Shown: positions 37,501 through 42,912, counted from the first letter of the stretch. The stretch: 64,000 nt of DNA from Pseudonocardia endophytica (GCF_004339565.1 NZ_SMFZ01000002.1:2914001-2978000), one strand, 5' to 3'. Translations and numbers: made by a program. The notes: generated by a model not told the origin, from the sequence alone.

Positions 37501-40393
37501 GGAGTCCGGTGGTGAGGTCGAGCAGGTGGTGCTGCCCGCCGGGTCCGACGAGGCCCGCCCGCGTCTCGAGGTCGGCCCCGGCGGGCTGCCGGAGCTGACC
37601 GCGGCCGCGGCCCACACCTTCGACCTGGCCGCCGACCTGCCGATCCGGGCGCACCTGATCGAGCTCGGGCCGGACGAGCACCTGTTCCTGCTGCTCGTGC
37701 ACCACGTCGCGGGCGACGGCTGGTCGCTGCCGCCGCTGCGCCGCGACCTGGACGCCGCCTACGCGGCCCGGTGCGACGGCCGCGCACCGGACCTCGCGCC
37801 GCTGCCGGTCCAGTACGCGGACTACGCGCTCTGGCAGCGCGAGCTGCTCGGCGACGACACGGACGCCGACAGCGTGCTCGCCGAACAGGTGGGCTACTGG
37901 TCCGACCAGCTCGCCGGGATGCCGGACGAGCTGGCACTGCCCACCGACCACACGCGGCCCGCGCGGTCGACCGGACGCGGCGGGCGGGTGCGCTTCGCCG
38001 TGCCCGCCGCCGTCCACGACGGACTGCGGCGCGTCGCCTCCGAGACCGACGCCAGCACGTTCATGGTGCTGCACGCCGCGCTCGCGACGCTGCTGACGCG
38101 GATGGGCGCGGGCACCGACGTCCCACTCGGCAGCCCGATCGCCGGGCGCACCGACCACGCCCTGGACGACCTCGCCGGGTTCTTCGTCAACACGCTCGTG
38201 CTGCGCACGGACACCGCGGGCGACCCGACGTTCCGGGAGCTGGTCGGCCGGGTCCGCGAGACCGACCTCGCCGCGTACGCGCACCAGGACCTGCCGTTCG
38301 AGCGGCTCGTCGAGGTGCTCAACCCGCCGCGCTCGCTGGCCCGGCACCCGCTGTTCCAGGTGATGCTGGCCGTGTACCAGGTGCCCGGGCGCGCCGAGGA
38401 GGTGTTCGGGCTGCCCGCGGAGTTCCTCGACGCGGGGCTGCGCACGGCGAAGTTCGACCTCTCGTTCGACCTCGTCGAGACGTCCGACGGGATCGCGGGC
38501 GAGATCGAGTTCAGCCTCGACGTGTTCCGCGAGCCGACCGTCGCGTCGCTGGCCGAGCGCCTGGTACGGGTGCTGACCACGGTCGCGGCCGACCCGGACC
38601 GGCCGATCGGCGCGATCGACGTCCTGGACGCGCCGGAACGCACCCGGGTGCTCGACGAGTGGGGCGCCGGCCCGGAGCCCACGCCCGCGCCGCGAACGGC
38701 GCCGGAGCTGTTCGAGGCCGCCGTCGCCGCGACCCCGGACCGCGTCGCACTGTCCGATGCGGACGGTTCGTGGACGTTCGCGGAGCTGGACCGGCGGACG
38801 GCCGCCAGGGCCGGGCACCTGGCCGCGGCGGGCGCCGGGCCGGGTGAGGTCGTCGCGATCCTGCTGCCCCGCGGGGCCGGGTACCTGGAGGCGATCTGGT
38901 CGGTGCTGCGCTCCGGGGCGGCGTACCTGCCGCTCGACCCGGACCAGCCGCCCGCCCGGATCGCCGAGATCCTGGACGACGCGCGCCCGGTCGTCGTGCT
39001 CACCGACGCCGACCGGGACGTCCAGGGGCGACCACGGGTCGTGCTGTCCGACAGCGGATCCGGGGAGGCCGGGGGCGCGGTCCCGGATCCGGCCGACGCC
39101 GCCTACGTGATCTACACGTCCGGGTCGACGGGCCGCCCGAAGGGCGTCGTCGTCCCGCACGGCGCGCTGGCGAACCTGTTCGCCGGACACCGGGACGTGC
39201 TGCACCGCCCGGCCGTCGACGCCGCAGGGGGACGCGCGCTGCGGGTCGGCCACGCGTGGCCGTTCTCGTTCGACGCGTCCTGGCAACCGCAGCTCTGGAT
39301 GCTCGACGGGCACGAGGTACACGTCGTCGACGACGAGACGCGCCGCGACCCGGCGCTGCTCGCCCGCGTGGTACTGGACCGCAAGCTCGACTTCCTGGAG
39401 CTCACGCCGTCGCAGCTGGCCCAGGTCGGCGCCGCAGGCGTGATCTCCGGACCGCGGTGCGCGCTGCCGGTCGTCGGGTTCGGCGGCGAGGCGGTGCCGC
39501 CGGTGATGTGGGAGGAGCTGCGCGCGCTGGAGGGCACGCGGTCCTACAACCTCTACGGCCCGACCGAGGCGACCGTGGACGCGCTGGTGGCGCAGGTCGC
39601 GGACTCACCGACCCCGGTCGTCGGGCGCCCGGTGGCCGGGGCCCGCGCCGTCGTGCTCGACGCGGGCCTGCGTCCGGTGCCGCCGGGTGTGACCGGCGAG
39701 CTGTACCTGTCCGGGGCGGGTCTGGCGCGCGGCTACCTGGGGCAGCCCGGTATGACCGCGGAACGGTTCGTCGCGGACCCGCACGGGCCTGCCGGCTCCC
39801 GGATGTACCGCACCGGTGACCTGGCGCGCTGGAACGCGCGCGGCCACCTGGAGTACCTCGGCCGGGCCGACGACCAGGTCAAGATCCGCGGGTTCCGGAT
39901 CGAGCCCGGCGAGATCGCGGCCGTGCTGGCCGGGCACGAGGCCGTCGACCGCGCGGTCGTCGTGGTCCGCGACGGGCGGCTGGTCGCCTACCTCGTCGGG
40001 CACGACCTTCCGGACCGGGCCGCCCTGCGCTCGTTCGTCGCGGCGACGCTGCCGGACTACATGGTCCCGTCGGCGTTCGTCGAGATCGGTGCGGTGCCGG
40101 TCACGGCGAACGGCAAGCTCGACACCGCCGCGTTGCCCGCTCCCGAGGCGGACGCGCCCGGCCGCGACCCGGAGGGTCCGGTGGAGACGGCGCTGTGCGC
40201 CGCGTTCGCCGAGGTGCTGGAGCTCGAGCGGGTCGGCGCCGACGACGACGTGTTCGACCTCGGCGGCCACTCCATGTTGCTGGTCCGCCTGCGCGACACC
40301 ATCCACGCCGCTCTCGGCGTGGAGATCCCGATCGCCGAACTGTTCACGAATCCGACGCCGGCCGATCTCGCCGGCTACCTGGAGGGACGCTGA
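22628..40393 (+). CDS. Five-module siderophore NRPS with three embedded N-methyltransferases
   Basis: A 5,921-residue NRPS in one frame. Domains by approximate residue: A1 10-465 and 720-900 interrupted by MT1 470-710, T1 (Ser 940); C1 998-1430, A2 1455-1900 with MT2 1915-2146, T2 (Ser 2382); C2 2438-2880, A3 2901-3330 with MT3 3341-3588, T3 (Ser 3817); C3 3869-4310, A4 4324-4800, T4 (Ser 4845); C4 4896-5340, A5 5357-5840, T5 (Ser 5882). All condensation domains keep HHxxxDGW. MT domains sit between core motifs A8 and A10 and carry VLEIGxGxGL and NSVxQYFP. There is no starter C, no epimerase and no thioesterase. Codes read by eye: A1 DVWILAAVN, A2 DVWHLSLVD (serine), A3 DVFILAAVN, A4 IDTTISFGD (beta-amino-acid type), A5 DAQEGGLVD. 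With the monooxygenase and formyltransferase this predicts an N-methylated hydroxamate pentapeptide. GTG 22628 starts the gene. Confidence 0.95.
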   Translation: MTSTDVTLDPVTVPELFARHVRERGTATALVFDDVELDYAELGRRVFRLAHLLIGRGVGPEDVVAVAVPRSVDMIVTELAVMVAGAAYLPVDENLPADRIRYMLADAAPRALVTTARAGVEQVSDGLPVVRLDSPEVTAELAVVQETDPAVAITSAHKAYVIYTSGSTGRPKGVVLTHSGVAPLLATQTERFGIGPHSRVLQFASPSFDVAFWDLVLAFGGGGALVVVPSELRVPDEALAAYATRHGVTFMILPPALLAAMPAGVTLPDGATLLAGTERISSELVHRWAPGRDMFNAYGPTEATVNSTLGLCDPGIPAGSSVPIGLPDPGTRAYVLDDALRPVPAGVDGELYLGGESLARGYHDRPGLTAERFVADPFGEPGGRLYRTGDLVRWLPDGRLDFLDRVDDQVKIRGFRVELGEIESVLAGHEAVDQVAVVAREDTPGDRRLAAYVVVRRDRDPEAEDDHVGEWRELHESIFDGAEGIEENFVGWNSSYDGEPIPREQMREWHAATVERIRALEPRRVLEIGIGSGLILSRVAPDCDEYWGTDLSERAIANARADVERSPELAGTVTLTARPAHDLDGLPEHRFDTIVINSVAQYFPGVGYLTDLLTRLTGLLAPGGRIVVGDVRNRRTLRPFRAAIARTRSGGTPSAREVDDAIAREPELLLDPDYFAAVAARIGADAEVLVKSGSTGNELTRHRYDVVLRTGAGDTRPDESVLTWGVDVADEATLDAAVAGHRDGRLRVTGIPNLRLHDELATAAAVDGTGAPDEPTGVPDEPRLREIGESRGLLTRVTWDAGSDDGALDVVYDAVSDTDAVTAPAYRPVRPLRRDPGAYGNDPAGRRDERALAAELRAFAAERLPDYMVPSGFVRLDALPTLSSGKLDRRALPAPDPSAALSDREPRTATEQVLAELMAEALSLPRVGIDDDFFALGGHSLLATRLVLRIRRATGVEVSVRSVFESPTVAGLAELVEGHAGADAGPAVPARPELRPRQRPDSIPLSYAQQRLWFLHSLEGPSATYNVPLVVRLSGDLDVDALHASLLDVMVRHESLRTVFGERDGVAEQRILEPDAISLDLDVVQGTDGLDDVIRRDFDLQAAPPVRATLFRVGPDEHVLALVLHHIAADGWSLAPLWRDVAAAYAARREGIRPRWTPLPVQYADYTLWQRETPDELLDAQVAYWREALRGLPDRIALPADRPAPAVASYAGEQFTFAWDTALHAELAERAQAAGVSVFMVVNAALAALLTRLGAGTDVPLGTPVAGRLDPALDELVGFFVNTLVLRVDTSGDPGFDELLGRVRERSLDAYAHQDVPFERLVEELNPTRSLSHHPLFQVMLAWQNTPTAGVELPGLETSETMPGTGTSKFDLWISLKERAGESDGPAPIDGIVEFNTDIFERATVETVLDRLERLLRAALADPGRRLSDLPLLDDDERRALGEVRPSTDRSLPAGTLPELLDAQARRTPDATALVVEGTSWTYRELDTWTNRLARYLIAQGAGPESTVALALPRSAELVVAILAVIKSGAAYLPLDPDYPAERLAFMIGDAEPVLLFATSATAGLVEHDRTVLLDGGDPAAGFDDGPVADAERTTPLRATHPAYVIYTSGSTGRPKGVVVPHEGIVNRLLWMQDEYGLTTDDRVLQKTPSSFDVSVWEFLWPVVTGAAEVVARPDGHRDPAYLAEVIRSERVTTIHFVPSMLAAFVADPAVAGVSLRRVLCSGEALSPEVAVAAARVLGDVVHNLYGPTEASVDVTSWALPPADAVSREGSVPIGLPVWNTRLHVLDDRLRPVPPGVPGELYLAGIQLARGYLARPGLTSERFVADPFGAPGERMYRTGDLARLRPDGALDFLGRADEQVKIRGLRIEPGEVAAVLAEHAGVAQAVVVGESDRLVGYLVPASGESSEGGGDARVEEWRELYDTLYAQEDDAFVGWNSSYDGRPLPRREMELWRDETVARIRALGPRRVLEIGVGTGLLLGELAPECEEYVATDFSPAVVESLRSDAPESVRLECRAADEFDGLPAGRFDTIVINSVVQYFPGADYLERVLRGALDLLAPGGAVFVGDVRDLRQLRTFHASVAFAGDTGTDAGTLRRVIDRATDGDKELLVAPEFFAPLGAAEVRVKEADYSNELSAYRYDVVLRREAAPAPGPDRELSWGSDVDGTDALEGLLDGPLRVNGVPHARSSAAAAALAELDARPATASVQDLAGVGAEPPAGPTPAQLDEVARRHGLRAYCTWSGARPGDLDVLFVHPSELDDGSGRAASVGTGAFRPGEPAALTSDPLRQHAHAELVSAVKAEASRALPDYMVPAAFVVLDELPLSPNGKLDRKALPSPDPVAAASHRAPSTPAEERLAGLFAEILNLERVGADDDFFALGGHSLLATRLVARVRADLGVSVQVRTVFEAPTVSALAAVVDDAGGTDTPSTRPELVARARPERLPLASAQQRLWFLDRFEGGAATYNVPLVLRLTGELDADALRAALADVVARHEVLRTVFDEHDGVPYQRILSPEDAGVELETRRPSDLDAELARTVRAGFDLAGRIPMRARLFVLGETEHVLALVFHHIVSDGWSMVPLWRDVADAYAARRRGEAPAWDPLPVQYADYALWQHDLLGDADDPDSEHRRQLDHWREQLAGLPARIELPTDRPHPPVAGFAGELFTFGWDAELHAGLSALARERNATVFMVVHAALAALLTRVGAGEDVPIGSPIAGRTDPALDDLVGFFVNTLVLRTDTSGDPTFRALLDQVRDRDLDAHSHQDLPFERLVEDLNPARSLSHHPLFQVMLAGQNNRVADVVLPGLDVDPMLVTTGTSKFDLALSLTERADGGGGIEGVVEYNSEVFDRSTVDALLDRLRRFVSAVVADPDLPIGRVDLLAAGERETLLDAWSGTRHPVGTATFTDVFADVVARDPEATALVLEDASMTYAELDERSDRIARLLARHGAGPESVVALALPRSMDAVAAQVGVLKAGAAYLPIDTALPAGRIAFMISDANPVCVLTADGETDFGDVPRVLLDSLPEPGPVPGPSSPDSAAYVIYTSGSTGTPKGVVVTHSGVLGLVETQRTRFGDDATRRVLQFASPSFDVAFFDLCLALLSGGRLVIVPADRRVAGPALTEYACEHRATFMILPPALLEALPPECELPTDSVLLAGTERVSPQLVERWAPGRRLFNAYGPTEATVNSTLGASDADELAGASEVPIGVADPGTRVYVLDPSLAPVPPGVLGELYLGGTGLARGYLGRSALTAERFVADPFATGERLYRTGDLVRWTPDGRLVFHGRADNQVKVRGYRVELGEIENVIAGDEQVTAALATVRGDRVLAYVVPRSERDESAEDEQVQAWKDLHESVFTDAGDEGYEENFRGWQSSYDGTDIPLDEMREWHAATIDRITELAPRRVLEIGVGTGLVLSRVAPDAEHFWGVDLSAHAVANLEAGLAAHDPDLARRVTLAVRPAHELDGFGASDVDTVIVNSVAQYFPSATYLVDVIDRARERLAPGGRVFLGDIRNLRTQRLLRTAVEVLRRADDGDGPAPLPADVDAAVARDGELVLDPDFFRALSGFAHVEIRVKRGHRHNELTRHRYDVVLHTEPPEAPAPETVLEWEDEQALTRALDEHPGRVRITGVPNARLAGENAAAAVVDAGGATAADARAALAETGTAPDPEDLHALADRLGRPLALSWAPGADTGDLDAVFGPAGETEVVGAYRGGPVTSRPTAYANHPAAQREVAALAGRLRERAAERLPEYMVPADVVVLDRFPLLPSGKVDTAALPDPRPVRSTGRGPQTPSEELLCELFSDVLGVPVGAEDGFFELGGHSLLATKLVSRIRSVAGVEIDIRDVFASPTPEALAPSLEAGSSEPVRPPLQRVEPRPEPVPLSFAQQRLWFLHRLEGPSATYDMPMAMRLTGELDVEALRAALADVVDRHESLRTVFPDTDGAPYQLVLDDPVVELPVVPTSEAALATEVTATAGHAFDLPAEIPVHARLLRLAPDEHVLVLVMHHIAADGWSMAPLWRDVATAYAARRDGTAPQWDPLPVQYADYTFWQRDHLGPLVAGQLEHWRTVLEGVPERTELPTDRPHPAVASYRGDSFRFGWDADLRRDLAAFARAEGASVFMVAHAALAALLTRHGAGTDVPIGSSIAGRTDEALDDLVGFFVNTLVLRTDTSGSPGLREMTARARAVDLDAYAHQDVPFERLVEALNPTRSLAHHPLFQVMLAWQNNEIAQVRLPGLEVADEPIRTGTARADLTLFVGETDGPDGGGVSGHVEFSTDVFDEDTVRALVDRWRRLLAGALADPDRPLDAIDLLTDDERAAVTARDEVPVGTVAGMVADQVRSTPDAVALRHGDRTVTYAELDARADVLAAVLTGRGVRPDDVVAVALPRSVDLVATLLAVLRCGAAYLPIDLALPDERIALMLDDGGPRAIVGDVGDVDLRIDPASHTSAPGAAPEHDPHPDQLAYLIFTSGSTGRPKAVAGTQRALANRLAWGRSAPRGAGGAGIDTAPGVRIAKSALSFIDGSTELLGGLVNGDTVVLADDATAGDPPALGRLVAESGVDTVTVVPGLLATWLSDEPDLLDGVRTWITSGEALPAALADAVTTRWPQARLLNFYGCSEVAGDSLWSIVDGEVRIGTPVANTGAYVLDAALRPVPPGVRGELYLSGDGLARGYHGRADLTSERFVADPFSGAGERMYRTGDLVVRRRDGSLEYVGRADAQVKIRGFRVEPDEVAAVLGGHPGVRRATVVARDDRLVGYVLGDVDGEQVRAAAADRLPAYMVPFAVVVLDEFPLNSSGKIDKAALPDPRTTHRVDSGPRTPQEQVLCELFAEVLDLPAVSPEDGFFALGGHSLLATRLVSRVRAVLGAELPLRAVFDAPTPRRLAGELDTGRAARPPLTPRQRPERIPQSYAQQRLWFLDRLSGPSSTYNIPWAWRITGPVDAPALERALADVVDRHEVLRTVHRESGGEVEQVVLPAGSDEARPRLEVGPGGLPELTAAAAHTFDLAADLPIRAHLIELGPDEHLFLLLVHHVAGDGWSLPPLRRDLDAAYAARCDGRAPDLAPLPVQYADYALWQRELLGDDTDADSVLAEQVGYWSDQLAGMPDELALPTDHTRPARSTGRGGRVRFAVPAAVHDGLRRVASETDASTFMVLHAALATLLTRMGAGTDVPLGSPIAGRTDHALDDLAGFFVNTLVLRTDTAGDPTFRELVGRVRETDLAAYAHQDLPFERLVEVLNPPRSLARHPLFQVMLAVYQVPGRAEEVFGLPAEFLDAGLRTAKFDLSFDLVETSDGIAGEIEFSLDVFREPTVASLAERLVRVLTTVAADPDRPIGAIDVLDAPERTRVLDEWGAGPEPTPAPRTAPELFEAAVAATPDRVALSDADGSWTFAELDRRTAARAGHLAAAGAGPGEVVAILLPRGAGYLEAIWSVLRSGAAYLPLDPDQPPARIAEILDDARPVVVLTDADRDVQGRPRVVLSDSGSGEAGGAVPDPADAAYVIYTSGSTGRPKGVVVPHGALANLFAGHRDVLHRPAVDAAGGRALRVGHAWPFSFDASWQPQLWMLDGHEVHVVDDETRRDPALLARVVLDRKLDFLELTPSQLAQVGAAGVISGPRCALPVVGFGGEAVPPVMWEELRALEGTRSYNLYGPTEATVDALVAQVADSPTPVVGRPVAGARAVVLDAGLRPVPPGVTGELYLSGAGLARGYLGQPGMTAERFVADPHGPAGSRMYRTGDLARWNARGHLEYLGRADDQVKIRGFRIEPGEIAAVLAGHEAVDRAVVVVRDGRLVAYLVGHDLPDRAALRSFVAATLPDYMVPSAFVEIGAVPVTANGKLDTAALPAPEADAPGRDPEGPVETALCAAFAEVLELERVGADDDVFDLGGHSMLLVRLRDTIHAALGVEIPIAELFTNPTPADLAGYLEGR
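25620..29890 (+). other. NRPS module 2: C-A(MT)-T, serine
   Basis: The pocket D-V-W-H-L-S-L-V-D is the serine code seen in EntF-type domains, with the matching THFVPS-like segment IHFVPSMLAAF. MT2 (EIGVGTGLLL, NSVVQYFPG) is the most diverged of the three methyltransferases but keeps all motifs, so N-methylserine is predicted. Confidence 0.82.
29935..34190 (+). other. NRPS module 3: C-A(MT)-T, same specificity class as module 1
   Basis: The pocket D-V-F-I-L-A-A-V-N differs from module 1 at one position. Flanking sequence (FMILPPALL, LLAGTER, NAYGPTEATVNSTLG) is almost the same in both, as is the head of the methyltransferase (MREWHAAT). This indicates internal duplication of an A(MT) unit. 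Confidence 0.75.
34232..37270 (+). other. NRPS module 4: C-A-T, predicted beta-alanine
   Basis: The universal core Asp that grips an alpha-amino group is missing. The aligned segment reads SFIDGSTE, moving the Asp one position on, as in beta-alanine-activating domains (code beginning V-D). YGCSEVAGD is also unlike the YGPTE of the other modules. There is no methyltransferase here. Beta-alanine is favoured by the overlapping panD gene. Confidence 0.68.
37313..40390 (+). other. NRPS module 5: C-A-T, terminal, no thioesterase
   Basis: The adenylation domain has SFDASWQPQLWML and a D-A-Q-E-G-G-L-V-D pocket, of a different lineage from the others. To complete iron coordination with modules 1 and 3 it should load a third hydroxamate residue, but this is inference. 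The polypeptide ends about 39 residues after the carrier serine (GGHSMLLVRL), leaving no room for a TE or R domain. Confidence 0.7.
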
Positions 40394-40803
40394 TGTACCG
40401 GACCCTGCTCAACGCCAAGATCCACCGCGCGACGGTGACCGAGGCCGACCTGCACTACGTCGGGTCCCTGACGATCGACGCCGGCCTGATGGAGGAGGCC
40501 GGCATCCTCGAGGGCGAGATGGTCCAGGTCGTGGACATCGACAACGGCGCCCGCTTGGAGACCTACGCCATCACCGGGGCGCGCGGCACCGGTGTGATCG
40601 GGATCAACGGCGCCGCGGCACACCTGGTCCACCCGGGCGACATGGTGATCATCATGACGTTCGCCGCGCTGGAGCCGCACGAGATCGCCGGGCACACACC
40701 GCGGGTGGTGCACGTGAACGCGGCCAACGAGGTCGTGGAGATCGGCACCGATCCGGCCGTGCCGGTCCCCGGTGACGCCGATCAGCTCAGCGGGCGGCGC
40801 TGA
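40393..40803 (+). CDS. panD: Aspartate 1-decarboxylase (beta-alanine supply)
   Basis: A 136-residue pyruvoyl enzyme. HYVGSLTID contains the Gly24-Ser25 autocleavage site at the exact family position. RTLLNAKIHRATVT at the start, RLETYAITG, GINGAAAHL and the GDMVIIMTFA segment are all PanD hallmarks. It makes beta-alanine from L-aspartate. PanD normally feeds pantothenate, but here its ATG overlaps the NRPS stop (TGATG) inside an iron-regulated operon, so a dedicated role in supplying beta-alanine to NRPS module 4 is the better explanation. The C-terminal tail after residue 120 is variable in the family. No panB, panC or panE genes are nearby. Confidence 0.93.
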   Translation: MYRTLLNAKIHRATVTEADLHYVGSLTIDAGLMEEAGILEGEMVQVVDIDNGARLETYAITGARGTGVIGINGAAAHLVHPGDMVIIMTFAALEPHEIAGHTPRVVHVNAANEVVEIGTDPAVPVPGDADQLSGRR

Positions 40804-40842
40804 CCGGACGAACGGGCCGGTTTCCGACGGCCCGTGGTCTGG

Positions 40843-40861
40843 TTAGGATCGCTTCAACTCA
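40843..40861 (+). promoter_or_regulatory. Possible iron box before the siderophore-binding protein
   Basis: ttaggatcgcttcaactca matches 13 of 19 positions of the DtxR/IdeR consensus with a perfect left TTAGG. It lies 33 bp before the binding-protein ATG and 40 bp after panD. It could give the binding protein and formyltransferase their own iron-controlled promoter inside the operon. It is the weakest of the four boxes. Confidence 0.5.
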
Positions 40862-40894
40862 GGCTCCCCTTCATTCACTACCACCGAGGTGATC

Positions 40895-41917
40895 ATGCAG
40901 GACCTCAGCAGGCGCTCGTTCTTCACCGTGGCCGGAGGTGCCGCGGCGGCGCTGGCCCTCACGGCGTGCGGCGGCGGCTCCGAGGGACCCGGAACCGGCG
41001 GCAGCGCGGCCGAGGGCGGCCCGTGGGAGTTCACGGACGACCTCGGCAAGAAGATCAGCCTCCCGGCGCGCCCGCAGCGGATCGTCGCCTACGTCAGCGG
41101 CGCGGCGGCTCTCTGGGACTTCGGCGTGCGACCGGTCGGCGTCTACGGGCCGACGAAGGACACCGACGGCAAGCCGAACCTGCAGGCCGGGAACATGGAC
41201 GTGAACGCCGTCCAGTCCGTGGGCGGCGAGGACTACAGCCAGATCTCGGTGGAGAAGCTCACCGCGCTGAACCCGGACCTGCTGATCGCCAGCCTGGCCG
41301 GTCCCACCCCGGCCGACCGGTGGGTCCTCAAGGACGACATCGCGCAGATCGAGCAGGTCTGCCCGGTCTACTCGATCCAGGAGTACAACAAGCCGCTCCC
41401 GGACGTGATCACCGCCTACGAGACGCTCTCGAAGAACCTGGGCGCCGACGTCGCCGCCGCACCGATCAGCCAGGCACGGGACCAGTTCACCGCGGCCGGG
41501 GACGACCTGAAGGCGGCGATCGCCGAGAAGCAGGGCCTGCGTGTCGAGTTCGCCTACGCCGACACCGACGGGTTCTACGTCGCGAGCCCGCAGTACTACG
41601 CGTCGCTGCTCTGGTACACCCAGCTCGGGCTGAACAGCGTGCGCAAGGGCGACCCGAAGACGGACTTCCTGGAGCAGCTGTCCTGGGAGCAGGCCGCCAA
41701 GTACCCGGCCGACCTGATCTGCATGGACATCCGGACGTTCTCGCTGCAGCCCGCGCAGCTGGTGAAGGAGCAGCCGACGTTCGCCGGCCTGCCCGCCGTG
41801 AAGGCGGGCCAGCTCGGCGGCTACAACGGCGAGCCGCGGTTCAGCTACCAGCAGGCCGTCGGTGAGGTGCAGAACCTGGCCGCGTCCGTGCGGAAGTCGC
41901 GGACCGGGGTCGCCTGA
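40895..41917 (+). CDS. Siderophore-binding lipoprotein (Tat-exported)
   Basis: A 340-residue FepB/FecB-type periplasmic-binding protein. The N-terminus has a twin-arginine motif SRRSFF, a hydrophobic stretch and lipobox LTAC, so it should be folded before Tat export and then lipid-anchored outside the membrane. The body has the class III signature PQRIVAYVSGAAALWDFGV and VSVEKLTALNPDLLIAS-like helix (seen as SVEKLTALNPDLLI). ATG 40895 is preferred over GTG 40889 because the CCGAGG site is then correctly spaced. It likely captures the ferric siderophore made by this locus. The matching permease and ATPase genes are not in the window. Its stop overlaps the formyltransferase ATG. Confidence 0.9.
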   Translation: MQDLSRRSFFTVAGGAAAALALTACGGGSEGPGTGGSAAEGGPWEFTDDLGKKISLPARPQRIVAYVSGAAALWDFGVRPVGVYGPTKDTDGKPNLQAGNMDVNAVQSVGGEDYSQISVEKLTALNPDLLIASLAGPTPADRWVLKDDIAQIEQVCPVYSIQEYNKPLPDVITAYETLSKNLGADVAAAPISQARDQFTAAGDDLKAAIAEKQGLRVEFAYADTDGFYVASPQYYASLLWYTQLGLNSVRKGDPKTDFLEQLSWEQAAKYPADLICMDIRTFSLQPAQLVKEQPTFAGLPAVKAGQLGGYNGEPRFSYQQAVGEVQNLAASVRKSRTGVA

Positions 41918-42855
41918 TGAAGGTCGTCCTGTTCGGCTACCAGAAGTGGGGCGCTCGGCTGCTCGCCGACCTGCTGGCCTCCCGGCACGAGGTCGTGCTC
42001 GCGGTCAGCCACCCCGAAGAGGGGGAGTGGGCGCCGGAGATCTTCCACGAGTCGATGGGCGACCTGGCCCGCGAGCACGGCATCCCGGTGGTGTACCGGG
42101 AGAAGGCCGTCGACGACGAGCTCGTGCGGACGATCAAGGAGAGCGGCGCCGAGATCGGGGTGGCGTGCAACTGGCGGACGTGGATCTCGCCGGACGTGTT
42201 CTCCGCCCCGACCCGCGGCACGGTGAACACGCACGACTCGTTGCTGCCGCGCTACGCCGGGTTCTCGCCGCTGAACTGGGCGCTGATCAACGGGGAGAGC
42301 CAGGTCGGTGTCACGGCACACTGGATGGACGCCGAGCTCGACCGTGGGCAGATCATCACCCAGCGCACGGTCCCGGTGACCGCCACCGACACCACGGCCG
42401 ACCTGTTCCACCGGACCGTCGTCCTGTTCGGACCGCTGGCCCTTGAGGCGTTCGACCGCGTCGAGAACGGACCGTCCGACTGGCTCACCCAGGACCCGGC
42501 GCACGCGTCGTTCTTCCACAAGCGGGCCGACCCGGACAACCGGATCCACTGGGACCGCGCGGCCGGTGACCTGGTGAACCTGGTCCGGGCGCAGACCGGG
42601 CCGTACCCGAACGCGTGGTGCCTGCACGAGGGCAGGCGGTTGCGGGTGCTCGAGGCGTCGGTGTCGCGGGAGCGCTGCGGCGGCACGAACGGGCGCGTGT
42701 TCGCCAGGGAGGGCACCGGCGTGATCGTCGTGGCCGGTCCCGAGGCGTGGCGGGGCGGCCAGCACGGCCTGGTCCTGCAGCGGGTCAGGGACGAGGACGA
42801 CGTCGAGCACGTCGCCGGGGACTGGTTCCGCCGGATGGGCGAGTACCTGACCTGA
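41917..42855 (+). CDS. N5-hydroxyornithine formyltransferase
   Basis: A 312-residue methionyl-tRNA-formyltransferase-fold enzyme. The catalytic region VNTHDSLLPRYAGFSPLNW has the Asn-x-His pair, and HWMDAELDRGQII supplies the Asp. The C-terminal domain is short. This matches CchA/hydroxyornithine formyltransferases that use 10-formyl-tetrahydrofolate to make N5-formyl-N5-hydroxyornithine. Its start overlaps the binding-protein stop (TGATG). It is the last gene of the plus-strand siderophore operon and is followed by a strong hairpin. Confidence 0.9.
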   Translation: MKVVLFGYQKWGARLLADLLASRHEVVLAVSHPEEGEWAPEIFHESMGDLAREHGIPVVYREKAVDDELVRTIKESGAEIGVACNWRTWISPDVFSAPTRGTVNTHDSLLPRYAGFSPLNWALINGESQVGVTAHWMDAELDRGQIITQRTVPVTATDTTADLFHRTVVLFGPLALEAFDRVENGPSDWLTQDPAHASFFHKRADPDNRIHWDRAAGDLVNLVRAQTGPYPNAWCLHEGRRLRVLEASVSRERCGGTNGRVFAREGTGVIVVAGPEAWRGGQHGLVLQRVRDEDDVEHVAGDWFRRMGEYLT

Positions 42856-42912
42856 GCCCTGCGGCATCGCGCGCGCTCGCACGCCGCCGCGCGACCCGCC
42901 CCGCGAACCGCA

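Noticed and set aside
35129..39322. A second long antisense frame (about 1,400 aa) over NRPS modules 4-5
   Set aside because: Same cause. Composition is typical of shadow frames and there is no start context.
40393..40803. PanD as a housekeeping pantothenate gene
   Set aside because: It overlaps the NRPS stop codon inside an iron-regulated operon, and no other pantothenate genes are near. The dedicated role fits better, though not exclusively.
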